From Melioribacteraceae bacterium (GTDB taxonomy: Bacteria; Bacteroidota; Ignavibacteria; Ignavibacteriales; Melioribacteraceae): DNA of 64,000 nt. Position 1 is the stretch's first letter; each line of letters opens with the position of its first letter. Under the pieces are notes generated by a model, which did not search any database, was not told where the DNA came from, and was given only the letters and a program-made list of their open reading frames with translations. The stretch covers positions 1 through 64,000 of the forward strand of contig WYBN01000009.1 of assembly GCA_011525875.1 (NCBI GenBank). The letters are read 5' to 3'. Positions 17,731 through 26,920 of the stretch are shown here, piece by piece. The translations under genes were made by a program, and so were the position numbers.

Positions 17731-18795
17731 ATGAAATTTTTTTTAATAATCATTTTAAGCGTTTTCACCTTTAATTCTTCTATTCATTATAAGGGAGATG
17801 AATTGGAAAAAAAGATTGACGAAATATTTGCCGGGTTTAATTCTTTAACTCCGGGCGCGGCAGTCGGAATTTATTACAAATCAAAGCTTATTTTCGGGAA
17901 GGGATACGGATTAGCAAGTCTGGAAAGCCGAGTTGAAATTACACGAGAAACAAACTTTCGGCTGGCTTCGGTTACAAAACAGTTTACTGCAATGTCAATT
18001 ATGCTGCTTGCCGCAGAAAGAAAACTCTCTCTTGATGATTTGATTATACAATATTTTCCCGAATTGCCTAAATATACCGACAGAATTACCGTTAAAGATT
18101 TACTCCGGCATACTTCCGGCTTGCCTGATTATGAAGACCTTATTGATGATACCACAACAGTTCAGCTTAAAGATAAAGATGTTTTACAAATTCTTGCCAA
18201 AACAGATAAAGGCTATTTTGAACCGGGGACTAAGCATAAATACAGCAATTCCGGGTATGCATTACTGGCATTATTAGCCGAAAAAATTTCCGGTTTAACC
18301 TTCGCCGAATTTTTGAAAGATAGAATTTTTGATCCGCTTGAGATGAAAAGCAGTGTTGCATTCGAAGAGGGCATTTCAGAATTAAAAAATAGAGCATTCG
18401 GCTATGCTAAGAATGACAGCGGGTATGTTTTTTCTGATCAAAGTTTAACTAGTGCGGTGCTGGGTGACGGCGGAATATATACTTCTGTCGAAGATATGTT
18501 CAAATGGGATCAAGCGTTATATTCAAGCAGGTTGATTGACAAATACCTTCTGAACGAAGCGTGGACAAAAGCAATATTGAATGACGGCAGCGTAATAGAT
18601 TATGGCTATGGATGGTATCTTGACGTTTACAATAATTACCAGCGAATTTATCATACTGGCAGCACCTGCGGATTCAGCAATGTATATATGCGAATTCCAC
18701 AGGAGGAACTTTCGATTGTTGTTCTGATTAACATTCGTGATATTAAGGCAATTGAATACGGCAATAAAATAGCTGATTTGATATTACAAAAATAA
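17731..18795 (+). CDS. Secreted serine hydrolase, beta-lactamase class C fold
   Basis: A 354-residue protein with an N-terminal signal (MKFFLIIILSVFTF). The three penicillin-binding-like motifs are present: SVTK (nucleophile serine about 80), YSN (about 171) and HTG near residue 310 (IYHTGSTCGFS). These place it in the AmpC / D-aminopeptidase / esterase superfamily. The natural substrate is unclear and true beta-lactam resistance is not implied. A four-residue GTG extension upstream (17719) is possible. Followed 13 bases later by the TRAP binding protein gene. Confidence 0.85.
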   Translation: MKFFLIIILSVFTFNSSIHYKGDELEKKIDEIFAGFNSLTPGAAVGIYYKSKLIFGKGYGLASLESRVEITRETNFRLASVTKQFTAMSIMLLAAERKLSLDDLIIQYFPELPKYTDRITVKDLLRHTSGLPDYEDLIDDTTTVQLKDKDVLQILAKTDKGYFEPGTKHKYSNSGYALLALLAEKISGLTFAEFLKDRIFDPLEMKSSVAFEEGISELKNRAFGYAKNDSGYVFSDQSLTSAVLGDGGIYTSVEDMFKWDQALYSSRLIDKYLLNEAWTKAILNDGSVIDYGYGWYLDVYNNYQRIYHTGSTCGFSNVYMRIPQEELSIVVLINIRDIKAIEYGNKIADLILQK

Positions 18796-18808
18796 ATTTG
18801 GAGTCTGT

Positions 18809-19909
18809 ATGTCATCAATAAATAGAAAAGAATTTATCAAGAAATCAGCTGCGGCTATGGCCGGAGGCATTGCTCTCTCTTATGGCTGCGGTAATGCCGA
18901 AGAAAAACCTTCGGCGGCTGTATCAGGTAAAACTTACGAATGGGTTTTAGTAACTGCATGGCCACCGCATTTCCCAATTTTAGGCGATGCTGCGGAAAAA
19001 TTTGCTAAGTCAGTCGAAGTTATGTCAAATAGAAGAATGAAGATTAAAGTTTACGGCGGAGGGGAATTAATACCAGCGCTCGAAACCTTCGATGCGGTAA
19101 GTCAAGGTATGGTACAGATGGGTCATTCAGCATCATACTATTGGGCTGGAAAATCCCCAGTGGCTCAAATTTTTACAGCAGTTCCTTTCGGGATGAACAC
19201 CACTCAAACTTATTCTTGGCTTTACTACGGGGGCGGGCTTGATTTATGGAAAGAACTCTACGCAAAATTTAACTTAGTCCCTTTCCCTGCCGGAAATACT
19301 GGCGGGCAGATGGGAGGCTGGTTCAATAAAGAAATCAATTCAGTATCCGATCTCAAAGGTTTAAAGATGCGGATTCCAGGCTTCGGCGGGAATATAATTC
19401 AAAAAGCCGGCGGCTCGGCAATACTTTCGCCAGGCGGGGAAATTTACACTAATCTTGAAAGAGGAGTAATCGACGCAGCCGAGTGGATTGGTCCTTATCA
19501 CGACTGGCTGATGGGATTTCACAAAATTTCCAAATATTATTATTATCCTTCGTTTGCTGAGCCTACAGGCATGATAGAACTTATTGTAAACAAAAGTGCA
19601 TACGAATCTTTGCCGGAGGATTTGAAGGAAATAATTTTACAAGCCTCATCGGCTGTAAACAACAAATCACTTGCCGAATTTGATGCAAAGAATACCGAAT
19701 ATCTTGAGAAAATTAAAAACGAAACAAGAGTTCAAGTACGCCAGTTTCCTGAGGAAGTGACCGCTGCATTCAAACATTATGCTTCTGAAGTATTGGGAGA
19801 AATTCGTTCTAAGGATGAATTGAGTGCCCGCATTCTCGGCTCTTATTCAAAATTCCAGGAAAGAATAAAGTTTTGGGCAGAAATATCCGATAAATTGTAT
19901 TACTATTGA
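18809..19909 (+). CDS. TRAP transporter solute-binding protein (DctP family)
   Basis: A 366-residue periplasmic receptor. The signal region NRKEFIKKSAAAMAGG resembles a Tat-type leader with one arginine replaced by lysine, followed by a possible lipobox near YGCG. The mature domain contains the DctP pattern DLKGLKMRIPGFGG and EWIGPYHDWLMGFHK, which resembles alpha-keto acid or carboxylate receptors of the TakP type. A GGAG ribosome binding site sets the start. The membrane subunits lie convergently on the other strand and end 10 bases away. That is unusual, because the three genes are normally cotranscribed. Confidence 0.92.
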   Translation: MSSINRKEFIKKSAAAMAGGIALSYGCGNAEEKPSAAVSGKTYEWVLVTAWPPHFPILGDAAEKFAKSVEVMSNRRMKIKVYGGGELIPALETFDAVSQGMVQMGHSASYYWAGKSPVAQIFTAVPFGMNTTQTYSWLYYGGGLDLWKELYAKFNLVPFPAGNTGGQMGGWFNKEINSVSDLKGLKMRIPGFGGNIIQKAGGSAILSPGGEIYTNLERGVIDAAEWIGPYHDWLMGFHKISKYYYYPSFAEPTGMIELIVNKSAYESLPEDLKEIILQASSAVNNKSLAEFDAKNTEYLEKIKNETRVQVRQFPEEVTAAFKHYASEVLGEIRSKDELSARILGSYSKFQERIKFWAEISDKLYYY

Positions 19910-19919
19910 TTTTTTTATT

Positions 19920-21239
19920 CTAGTTGCTCAATAACTTTGGAAGCCAGAGCGCAATCTGGGGAAATAAAACGATTAGAAGCAATCCGATAATTTGTATAAT
20001 TATAAACGGCACTGCTCCTGCATAAATATGTTTTGTTGAAACACTATCCGGAGCTACTCCTTTCAAAAAGAACAGTGCAAACCCGAAAGGCGGGGTTAAG
20101 AAAGATGTCTGTAAATTGATGGCAATTAATATTCCAACCCATAGAAGATCTACATTCAAATGAATAAAGATCGGCATTACTACTGGAACTATTATGAAAA
20201 TGATTTCAATAAAGTCTATAAAGAAACCGGCTATGAAAATTATAACCATTACGATTGCAAGAAAATGATGCGGCTCCAAACTTGAGGTTGTTGCCAACTC
20301 AGTCAAGTATCTATCACCCCCCATTCCCCTGAAAACCAAACCAAATGCAGAAGCCCCGACGAGAATTATAAAAGCCATACTCGTCAGCGTCATCGTATCT
20401 TTCATTACTTCTTTTAATGTAACTAATGAAAACTTCTTTCTGAATATAGTTAACATTGTTGCTCCCATTGCGCCGATTGCTGCCGCTTCAGTCGGGGATG
20501 CTATACCGGCAAATATGGAACCGAGAACAACAAGTATAAGAAAGAACGGTATTAGGAATGCATTAATTACTTTTTGAGCTTTCGCTTTCCCAGTGAATTG
20601 AATTAATTCTTCAGCCGGCATGGCAGGTACAAGTTTAGGCTTAAACAATGCCAGCGACCCTATCCAAAGGAAGTACAGGAAGACCAATATCAACCCAGGA
20701 ATTAGAGCTGCGATGAAAAGATCGCCTACCGAAATGTTTAATACACTGCCGAGTAAAACCAGTACAATACTTGGCGGAATAATCTGTCCTAATGTTCCGG
20801 AAGCAGAGATGATTCCTGCAGCTACTCTCTCATCATAACCCCGTTTAAGCATTGTCGGAAGAGTAAGAATTCCCATAGTAACCACAGTAGCCCCTACAAT
20901 TCCGGTTGCGGCAGCCAGCATTGCACCAACGACTAAAACGGAAAAAGCTAATCCGCCGTTATGCTTTCCGAATAACAAAGCCATTGTTTCCAGGAGTTCT
21001 TCTGCCAAGCCGGATTTTTCGAACATTACACCCATGAAAATAAAAAGAGGCACAGCCATTAAAATATAATTGTTCATTATTCCCCAGACTCTAAGGGGGA
21101 GCAGGTTAAAGAAATCTATTCCGAAGATAAAAAGTCCGAACACAACTGATGCGCCGCCGAGCGTGAAGGCAACAGGAAATCCTGTCATCAATAAAAACAA
21201 AATAACAACGAAAAAGATTATCGGCAGAGATTCAATCAT
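19920..21239 (-). CDS. dctM: TRAP transporter large permease (DctM family)
   Basis: A 439-residue membrane protein with about 12 helices. Family landmarks include VPLFIFMGVMFEKSGLAEEL, AATGIVGATVVTMGILTLP and GTLGQIIPPSIVLVLLGS, the cytoplasm-to-ligand path of DctM. It catalyses sodium-coupled uptake together with DctQ and a binding protein. The start overlaps the dctQ stop by four bases (ATGA). Substrate follows the binding protein, probably an organic acid. Confidence 0.93.
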   Translation of the reverse strand: MIESLPIIFFVVILFLLMTGFPVAFTLGGASVVFGLFIFGIDFFNLLPLRVWGIMNNYILMAVPLFIFMGVMFEKSGLAEELLETMALLFGKHNGGLAFSVLVVGAMLAAATGIVGATVVTMGILTLPTMLKRGYDERVAAGIISASGTLGQIIPPSIVLVLLGSVLNISVGDLFIAALIPGLILVFLYFLWIGSLALFKPKLVPAMPAEELIQFTGKAKAQKVINAFLIPFFLILVVLGSIFAGIASPTEAAAIGAMGATMLTIFRKKFSLVTLKEVMKDTMTLTSMAFIILVGASAFGLVFRGMGGDRYLTELATTSSLEPHHFLAIVMVIIFIAGFFIDFIEIIFIIVPVVMPIFIHLNVDLLWVGILIAINLQTSFLTPPFGFALFFLKGVAPDSVSTKHIYAGAVPFIIIQIIGLLLIVLFPQIALWLPKLLSN

Positions 21240-21826
21240 TCGCCGTCAACAGGCTTGTTAATGATAATTAAAAAAGATCTAAAAAATAAAGCAAGACCCT
21301 GCAGAAGCAAAAACACAAAAGACAGAGGAAGTATGGATTTAAGCAAATATCTCGCAGGCAGACCCCCGGGGTCAGGTGAAGTTTCGCCAATTAAAAAAGA
21401 ACTGATAACAAAGTTCTTTGATGAATTAATAACTATAATGCAGAAAGGAATTAAAAAAAATATTGTGCCGATTATATTTATTATTGCTTTGTTCCGGCGG
21501 CTAAAACGGGAATAAAAAACATCAACTCTCACATGTTTTTCGTGTAAAAGAGTGTAAGCAGCACCCATTAAAAATAATACGGCAAATAAATGCCACTCAA
21601 GTTCCTGAACTGCAACAGAACTCTCTCTCAGTAAATAACGTGAAAAAACATCGAGACAAACTAAGACGACCAGCAGCGAAGAAAGCCAAGAAACCCAATT
21701 CCCAAGTTTGTTGTTGAATTTCTCAACCGTATTTATGTATTTTCTCAGAAAGTTCATATTAGATTGAATAAAGAACAAAATTAAAATAATAGAATTAGTG
21801 TAAAGATTAAAGAAATATTTTGTCAT
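21236..21826 (-). CDS. dctQ: TRAP transporter small permease (DctQ family)
   Basis: A four-helix membrane protein of up to 196 residues. The family pattern is seen in VCLDVFSRYLLRESSVAVQELEWHLF and in LHEKHVRVDVFY, both in the first half. The true start may be the internal ATG at 21757 (MNFLRKYINTVEK), which would remove a 23-residue hydrophobic extension. Neither has a clear ribosome binding site. It overlaps dctM by four bases and begins the minus-strand pair of the split TRAP locus. Confidence 0.88.
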   Translation of the reverse strand: MTKYFFNLYTNSIILILFFIQSNMNFLRKYINTVEKFNNKLGNWVSWLSSLLVVLVCLDVFSRYLLRESSVAVQELEWHLFAVLFLMGAAYTLLHEKHVRVDVFYSRFSRRNKAIINIIGTIFFLIPFCIIVINSSKNFVISSFLIGETSPDPGGLPARYLLKSILPLSFVFLLLQGLALFFRSFLIIINKPVDGE

Positions 21827-21906
21827 TAAATGTTTTCAAATAAAAAAAAATGCAGTATTTTTAAATAAGATAAAAGAATCCTTTTGATAATTTAAAATAT
21901 CATAAA

Positions 21907-23076
21907 ATGTACCCGTTAATTGAAAAAGAAATGCGTAAGAAGTTCAAGATTAAATTTGACAGCGGCGTTGAACCGGTATTTGTGCAATGCCCTGCTGCAT
22001 TGATAATGTTAGGTGATCACACGCATTATAACGACGGGATTATCCTTTCTGCAGCCGTCAATAGATTCGCAGGCGCCGCCATCAAAAAAAGAAACGACAA
22101 GAAAGTGATTTTCCAAATTTATAATAGAAAGCAGGTATACTCGATAGATCAACTAAGCGATAATAATCAAAACCTGAATGGAAGTGAATTCATTAATTTC
22201 AAACCATTATTAAACGCATTTGTGAAAAAAAGTTGGGTAGATACAGGTTTTGAATGTTTAATAGGGAGCGATATTCCTCTTTGTATCGGGTTAGGGCATA
22301 TCTCCTCGCATTTTCTTGCAGTGGCTATGGCAATAGTAGCAGAATTCAAAATTCAACTGCAACAAAACGAATTAATTGAGTTGGTAGGTAAGTCGCAAAT
22401 TGACTCGCTTGGTAAAATTACAAATAAAGCTCATTTATTTACTTCGTTTTATGCTAAATTAAACCAGCTTTTGAAAACAGATTTGCGGCAGTTGAAAACT
22501 GAATCAATCAGATTTAGTTCCGGCGAACTTAAAGTTGTAATATTTGATACGGGGGTTAAAATACAAGAAGCCAAAGATATCTGCACTGAGAGGATAGAAG
22601 AATGCATGGTAGGCGTTCAAGGGGCAAGGCTGTATATATGGGGCATCAGAAATCTGCGTGATGTAAACCTTGACTTTTTGCAAAGACATTTTAATATGTT
22701 GCCAAGAAGAATTTATAACAGAATCTTGTATAATGTCCTCGAAAGAATCCGAGTAGAGAAAGCAATTGAATCAAGCAGTAATAAAAATCTTGATGATTTC
22801 GGCAGATTGTTATACGAATCACACGCCAGCTTGAGGCATGATTATTCGCTTGGATCAGAGCAATTGGATTTTCTTGTTGGCGAAGCCAAGCGGTTTGATT
22901 TTGTTTTTGGAGCGAAACTTATAAGCTGCAGCACTATTGAAAGCACATTTAATATTGTTCATAAAGCGCATACCGGAGAATTTATCAAAGCCGTAAAAAA
23001 ATCTTATAAAGAAAAATTTAAGCGTAATTTAAATGCTTATACGCTTGAAATAATTAATGGAGTTTCGAGTAAATAA
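21907..23076 (+). CDS. Galactokinase-like GHMP protein with degenerate catalytic motifs
   Basis: A 389-residue protein that follows galactokinase end to end but has lost key residues. The sugar-binding signature, usually GEHTDYN, reads GDHTHYN at residues 36-42, so the ligand aspartate is histidine. The ATP loop, usually PxGxGLSSSAA, reads PLCIGLGHISSHFL at about 124-137. The third motif, usually GARMTGGGFGG, is GAKLISCSTIES at about 335. The catalytic-aspartate region (GIMDQ in galactokinases) is not recognisable near residue 180. Conserved structural parts such as LLYESHASLRHDYSLG remain. I infer a non-catalytic or altered family member. It stands alone between a TRAP gene and a TPR gene. 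No Leloir genes are nearby. Confidence 0.78.
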   Translation: MYPLIEKEMRKKFKIKFDSGVEPVFVQCPAALIMLGDHTHYNDGIILSAAVNRFAGAAIKKRNDKKVIFQIYNRKQVYSIDQLSDNNQNLNGSEFINFKPLLNAFVKKSWVDTGFECLIGSDIPLCIGLGHISSHFLAVAMAIVAEFKIQLQQNELIELVGKSQIDSLGKITNKAHLFTSFYAKLNQLLKTDLRQLKTESIRFSSGELKVVIFDTGVKIQEAKDICTERIEECMVGVQGARLYIWGIRNLRDVNLDFLQRHFNMLPRRIYNRILYNVLERIRVEKAIESSSNKNLDDFGRLLYESHASLRHDYSLGSEQLDFLVGEAKRFDFVFGAKLISCSTIESTFNIVHKAHTGEFIKAVKKSYKEKFKRNLNAYTLEIINGVSSK

Positions 23077-23176
23077 TCAAGATTATTTCTTAATAAAAAT
23101 TCCTGCCTCAAAATCAACTTGATTTTATCTTGTTATAGTAATAGATTTTCAACCACATTTATTGGATGGAGTGTTA

Positions 23177-24595
23177 ATGAATTTTTTTGATGATTTTATC
23201 GAAGATAATGACGTACCTTTTAACTCGAGCGAAGAAATTGAAAACAAAATAAAAGCAGCAAAAGAAATAATTGAAAACGGCGATATTTTTTTTAATATTG
23301 AATCTATAGAAGATACAGTTCAATTATGTCTGGATACTGATTATGTCGACGACGGACTTTTCCTCACCGGGAAACTCTTAGATTTTGCGCCTTATAATTC
23401 CGAATACTGGCAGTTCATGGGGATTTTTTACAACAGCAAATTAGAGTTTGAATTAGCAAACAGTTGTTTTGAAAAATCCTTGTCTATGAATCCGAATGAT
23501 GTTGAAACCCTTCTAAACAAATCTGTTTCTGAGGATAACATCAATCAATTTGATGAGGCGATTCAAACTTTAGAAAAAGCTCGCAGTATTGAACCTGGAA
23601 ATGAAGAAGTTCTTTTTAATCTTGGTCTTATTTACGAAAAACAAGAGAATTATTCAAAAGCCGCAAAATTTTTTCTAGAAGCTCTTGAACTTGACGGCTC
23701 TTACTCCGAAGCATGGTATGAACTCGGTTATTGTTACGAAGCTATTGAAGAGTTTCAGAAATCGATCGAGGCTTATGATAAGTTTCTCGAATTCGAACCG
23801 TACAGCTCAACGGCTCTTTATAACAAAGCAATTGTTCTTATACGCATGGGAAAATTTGAGCAAGCTGCTAATATTTTCGAATTATCCGTTGCGATCCGCG
23901 AGGACTTTTCGAGCGCATGGTATAACCTTGGCGTAGCTTACGCCAATCTTAACAGAATTCCCGAAGCCATCAGTGCGATTAAAAAAGCGTCGAGACTTGA
24001 CCCCGAAGACGAAGCCATCTGGTTCACACTCGGACAGACATACGAGGATATTGATAATATTCAGAAGGCAATTGAATGTTACAGCAGAGCAATCAAACTC
24101 GACGATGAATATTACGAAGCATATTTATCGAGAGGATACTGTTTTGATGTTATAGGGAAATATCAGCTGGCGCTTAAGGACTTTAATTCTGCAATAAGAT
24201 TAACGGAAAATTCTATTGAGGCTTGGCGCGCTAAAGCGGAACTTGAGTATTCACTCGGCGAGCTTAATGAATCTATTGAGAGTTATAGAAAAATTCTTGC
24301 CCTTGACCCGGATAACTTTGAAGTATGGTTTAAGCTTGCGGAAACATATATTGAAATAGGAAATTGGCTGGACGGAGTTGAATCTTATAATCAATGCATC
24401 AGGCTTCAACCGGAAAATGCAAACGCCTATTATGGTAAAGCCAAAGTTAAGTTTTTATTAAGCCAGACACGCGAAGCAATAGAGCATTTAAAATCAGCTT
24501 TCGCGCTTGATCCGAATATTAAAGATGATTTCATCAAGGAGTATCCCGAAGTGAAATCATCCAAACTCTATGTTAAACTTATTGAAGAAAAATAA
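23177..24595 (+). CDS. Tetratricopeptide-repeat protein
   Basis: A 472-residue acidic protein. The start at ATG 23177 follows GGAG by seven bases. A longer TTG start at 23162 is less likely. After a 70-residue lead it is a solenoid of about eleven TPR units, each around 34 residues, with the canonical small-residue, aromatic and proline positions (AWYNLGVAYANLNRIPEAI, VLFNLGLIYEKQENYSKAA). No signal peptide or membrane segment, so it is a cytoplasmic scaffold. Partner unknown. It ends 24 bases before aroE and may be cotranscribed with it. Confidence 0.88.
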   Translation: MNFFDDFIEDNDVPFNSSEEIENKIKAAKEIIENGDIFFNIESIEDTVQLCLDTDYVDDGLFLTGKLLDFAPYNSEYWQFMGIFYNSKLEFELANSCFEKSLSMNPNDVETLLNKSVSEDNINQFDEAIQTLEKARSIEPGNEEVLFNLGLIYEKQENYSKAAKFFLEALELDGSYSEAWYELGYCYEAIEEFQKSIEAYDKFLEFEPYSSTALYNKAIVLIRMGKFEQAANIFELSVAIREDFSSAWYNLGVAYANLNRIPEAISAIKKASRLDPEDEAIWFTLGQTYEDIDNIQKAIECYSRAIKLDDEYYEAYLSRGYCFDVIGKYQLALKDFNSAIRLTENSIEAWRAKAELEYSLGELNESIESYRKILALDPDNFEVWFKLAETYIEIGNWLDGVESYNQCIRLQPENANAYYGKAKVKFLLSQTREAIEHLKSAFALDPNIKDDFIKEYPEVKSSKLYVKLIEEK

Positions 24596-24619
24596 ATTTC
24601 TGTGCAGGAATAAAAAGTT

Positions 24620-25501
24620 ATGCAGGCTTTCAATAAATTCAACCACAATACTAAGATAGTCGGAGTGATCGGACATCCGATCCGCCATTCCCTTTCGCCT
24701 TTAATGCATAACATTGCTTTTGAAATTCTTGATCTGGATTATATTTATCTTCCATTCGACGTTCCTATATCTGGCTTAAAAGATGCCATAAAGGGTATGA
24801 AAGCTCTTGGAATAAAAGGGTTTAATGTAACGCTTCCTCTCAAAGAAAAGATTTTTCAATATCTTAATGATGTATCCGAAGAAGCTACTGTTATAGGAGC
24901 AATAAATACTGTAGTTAATGAGAACGGGGTTTTGACAGGATACAATACTGATGCATTTGGTGTTGCTGAAACTCTTATGCCCTATAAAGATGAAATTATT
25001 GGTTCCGAAGTTTCTATTTTTGGTGCGGGCGGCGCTGCAAGAAGCGTTATTTATTCATTGATAAGAAATTTTAAAGTGGGGCAGATAAACATAATTAATC
25101 GTACCGAACAGAAAGCCGAATCAATGAAAGAATATTTTGCCGCAAAGATGTTCTTCGAAAATTTCAAGGCTTACGGTCTTCTGCCGCCGGATTTAGTTGA
25201 GGTTCTCGGGAAGTCAAAACTAATTATTAATTCTTCCTCTATTGGAATGTACTCTGAAATTGACGATTCGCCCACGAGCATTGCCGAATCTTTTAATGAT
25301 AACCAAATTATTTTTGACGTTGTTTATAATCCTGTGAAGACCAGACTGCTTCAAATTGCCGAAAGCCGGGGCGCAAAAACACTCAATGGATTAAGAATGT
25401 TTGTAGAACAGGGCGCAAAATCTTTTGAGCTGTGGACTGGCGAGAAAATGCCTAATAAAAAAATTTATGATACCATTTTGCAGTATATGAAACAGCTTTA
25501 A
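24620..25501 (+). CDS. aroE: Shikimate dehydrogenase
   Basis: A 293-residue NADPH enzyme of chorismate synthesis, reducing 3-dehydroshikimate. Seen are the substrate motif HSLSPLMHNIAF, the catalytic lysine-containing NVTLPLKEKI, GAINTVV and GYNTDAFG, and the cofactor loop GAGGAARSVIYSL followed by the NRTEQKA segment. It supplies precursors for aromatic amino acids and for the menaquinone operon nearby. Its stop overlaps the convergent repeat-protein gene by four bases. Confidence 0.95.
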   Translation: MQAFNKFNHNTKIVGVIGHPIRHSLSPLMHNIAFEILDLDYIYLPFDVPISGLKDAIKGMKALGIKGFNVTLPLKEKIFQYLNDVSEEATVIGAINTVVNENGVLTGYNTDAFGVAETLMPYKDEIIGSEVSIFGAGGAARSVIYSLIRNFKVGQINIINRTEQKAESMKEYFAAKMFFENFKAYGLLPPDLVEVLGKSKLIINSSSIGMYSEIDDSPTSIAESFNDNQIIFDVVYNPVKTRLLQIAESRGAKTLNGLRMFVEQGAKSFELWTGEKMPNKKIYDTILQYMKQL

Positions 25502-26826
25502 AAAGAAAAACCGAAATCCGCATCATCTAATTTTCTGCCCGATGAATCATATAAGACTTCTCTTTTTAATTCGCCGTTAACGTAGCTCGCTTCCCTTTTA
25601 AGTAATCCATTCGGATAATAACTGTAAAATGGCCCATCAATCAAATTATTCTTATAGATTGTATAATCAGAGACCTCATTATTTTCGAAATACCACGTTA
25701 TAATTCCATTCTTTAACCCGTAGCTGAAATTTTCTTTGGAAAGAATTTGTCCGCTTTTGTAGTAATACTGAACTGTCCCGTGGAGCAACCCATCTCTATA
25801 AAACTTATCTGCTTTTAATTCTCCTGTTTCATAAAATTCCTTAGATTCGCCGTAAAGCAAATCGTTCGAATAAATATTTTCCGCTTGCAAAATTCCATCA
25901 GTATTATATAATAACTGCTTTCCGTTTTTTAAACCGCTGAGATAATTGACAACTTCTGACAGAACACCGTTTTCATGGTAATAATAATTAGTTCCGTTGA
26001 GCGATTCGTCTCTATAATATAGTTCGGACTTTAAAAAGCCGTTGTCGTAATAAAATTTATTTATGCCGTCCATTTTACCGCTGTGAAAATTCAGCTCAGC
26101 CTTAATTACTCCGTTGTCATAAAACTCACTGAAACTTTCTTCCACTTTTTGAACTTTGCTTCCGTATTCATATTTAACACGCTTAACAATTTGACCTTCC
26201 TCGAATGTGTCGATTACTTTGATGCTGCCGTCGGGAAAATAAAGGTATGAAAAACCGTGCAGCTTGTCATCTTTATAATTTGCTTCGAGCGCAATATCTC
26301 CAAAATCAAAATAAACACGCGTAAGCCCTTCAAGTTTGCCATTAACATAATTGCGTTCAACTTCAATACCGCCTTCTTCAAAGAATATTTTTGACAAACC
26401 GTTAAGCTCGCCGCCTTTGTAGCTCCATATTCCCTGTATAGCTCCGCTTTTATAATAAGTTTTAGTAAAACCTTCCTGTAGTCCGTTTTTGTAATTTGGT
26501 TCGGACCATAATTCTCCGGTTTCATAATACCATTTCGATTCACCATTTAATCTGCCGTCTTCATATAACCATTCCATGCTAAGAGTCCCGTCGGGAAAAT
26601 ACCACAGAGAAACCCCCACTTCTTTGCCTTTATCAAAAGTCCAGTCTTTCCACAATTGTCCGTCAGCGTAATACTCTTTATAAGAACCGTGTTTTAATCC
26701 ATCTATGTATTCACCGATACTTTTGATCTTACCGTTGGGATAATATTCTTTTTTAATTTCAATCTGCGCATTTACAGAAAGAAAAAAACAAAATAGTAAT
26801 AGAAATATGTTTCTAAATTTATTCAT
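25498..26826 (-). CDS. Secreted YwqK/MORN-type repeat protein
   Basis: A 442-residue protein with a signal peptide (MNKFRNIFLLLFCFFLSVNAQ). The rest is about 18 tandem units of roughly 22 residues, each of the form YYPNG-x-hydrophobic-turn-G-hydrophobic-xxG. These repeats belong to the MORN_2/YwqK group sometimes annotated as toxin-antitoxin YwqK antitoxin. That label reflects homology to a B. subtilis protein and does not show a toxin system here. No toxin gene is next to it. The repeats build a long beta-strand rod, probably exposed at the cell surface or periplasm. Confidence 0.85.
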   Translation of the reverse strand: MNKFRNIFLLLFCFFLSVNAQIEIKKEYYPNGKIKSIGEYIDGLKHGSYKEYYADGQLWKDWTFDKGKEVGVSLWYFPDGTLSMEWLYEDGRLNGESKWYYETGELWSEPNYKNGLQEGFTKTYYKSGAIQGIWSYKGGELNGLSKIFFEEGGIEVERNYVNGKLEGLTRVYFDFGDIALEANYKDDKLHGFSYLYFPDGSIKVIDTFEEGQIVKRVKYEYGSKVQKVEESFSEFYDNGVIKAELNFHSGKMDGINKFYYDNGFLKSELYYRDESLNGTNYYYHENGVLSEVVNYLSGLKNGKQLLYNTDGILQAENIYSNDLLYGESKEFYETGELKADKFYRDGLLHGTVQYYYKSGQILSKENFSYGLKNGIITWYFENNEVSDYTIYKNNLIDGPFYSYYPNGLLKREASYVNGELKREVLYDSSGRKLDDADFGFSF

Positions 26827-26920
26827 GATTCGAAAATATTTATTTCAAAACTAATTAAAAGAATTTTCAGATTGAATGAAAAAAGAATTATATATTTGCC
26901 TATGTTAATAACCAAAGCCG

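Noticed and set aside
17731..18795. Antibiotic-resistance beta-lactamase
   Set aside because: The motifs fit the broad serine-hydrolase superfamily with many non-resistance members. There is no specific resistance signature or mobile context.
23110..23140. AAAATCAACTTGATTTT dyad before the TPR gene
   Set aside because: The loop would be one base and there is no T-run. It is probably an AT-rich coincidence.
25498..26826. Toxin-antitoxin module suggested by the YwqK label
   Set aside because: No toxin gene flanks it, and the protein is a long exported repeat rod.
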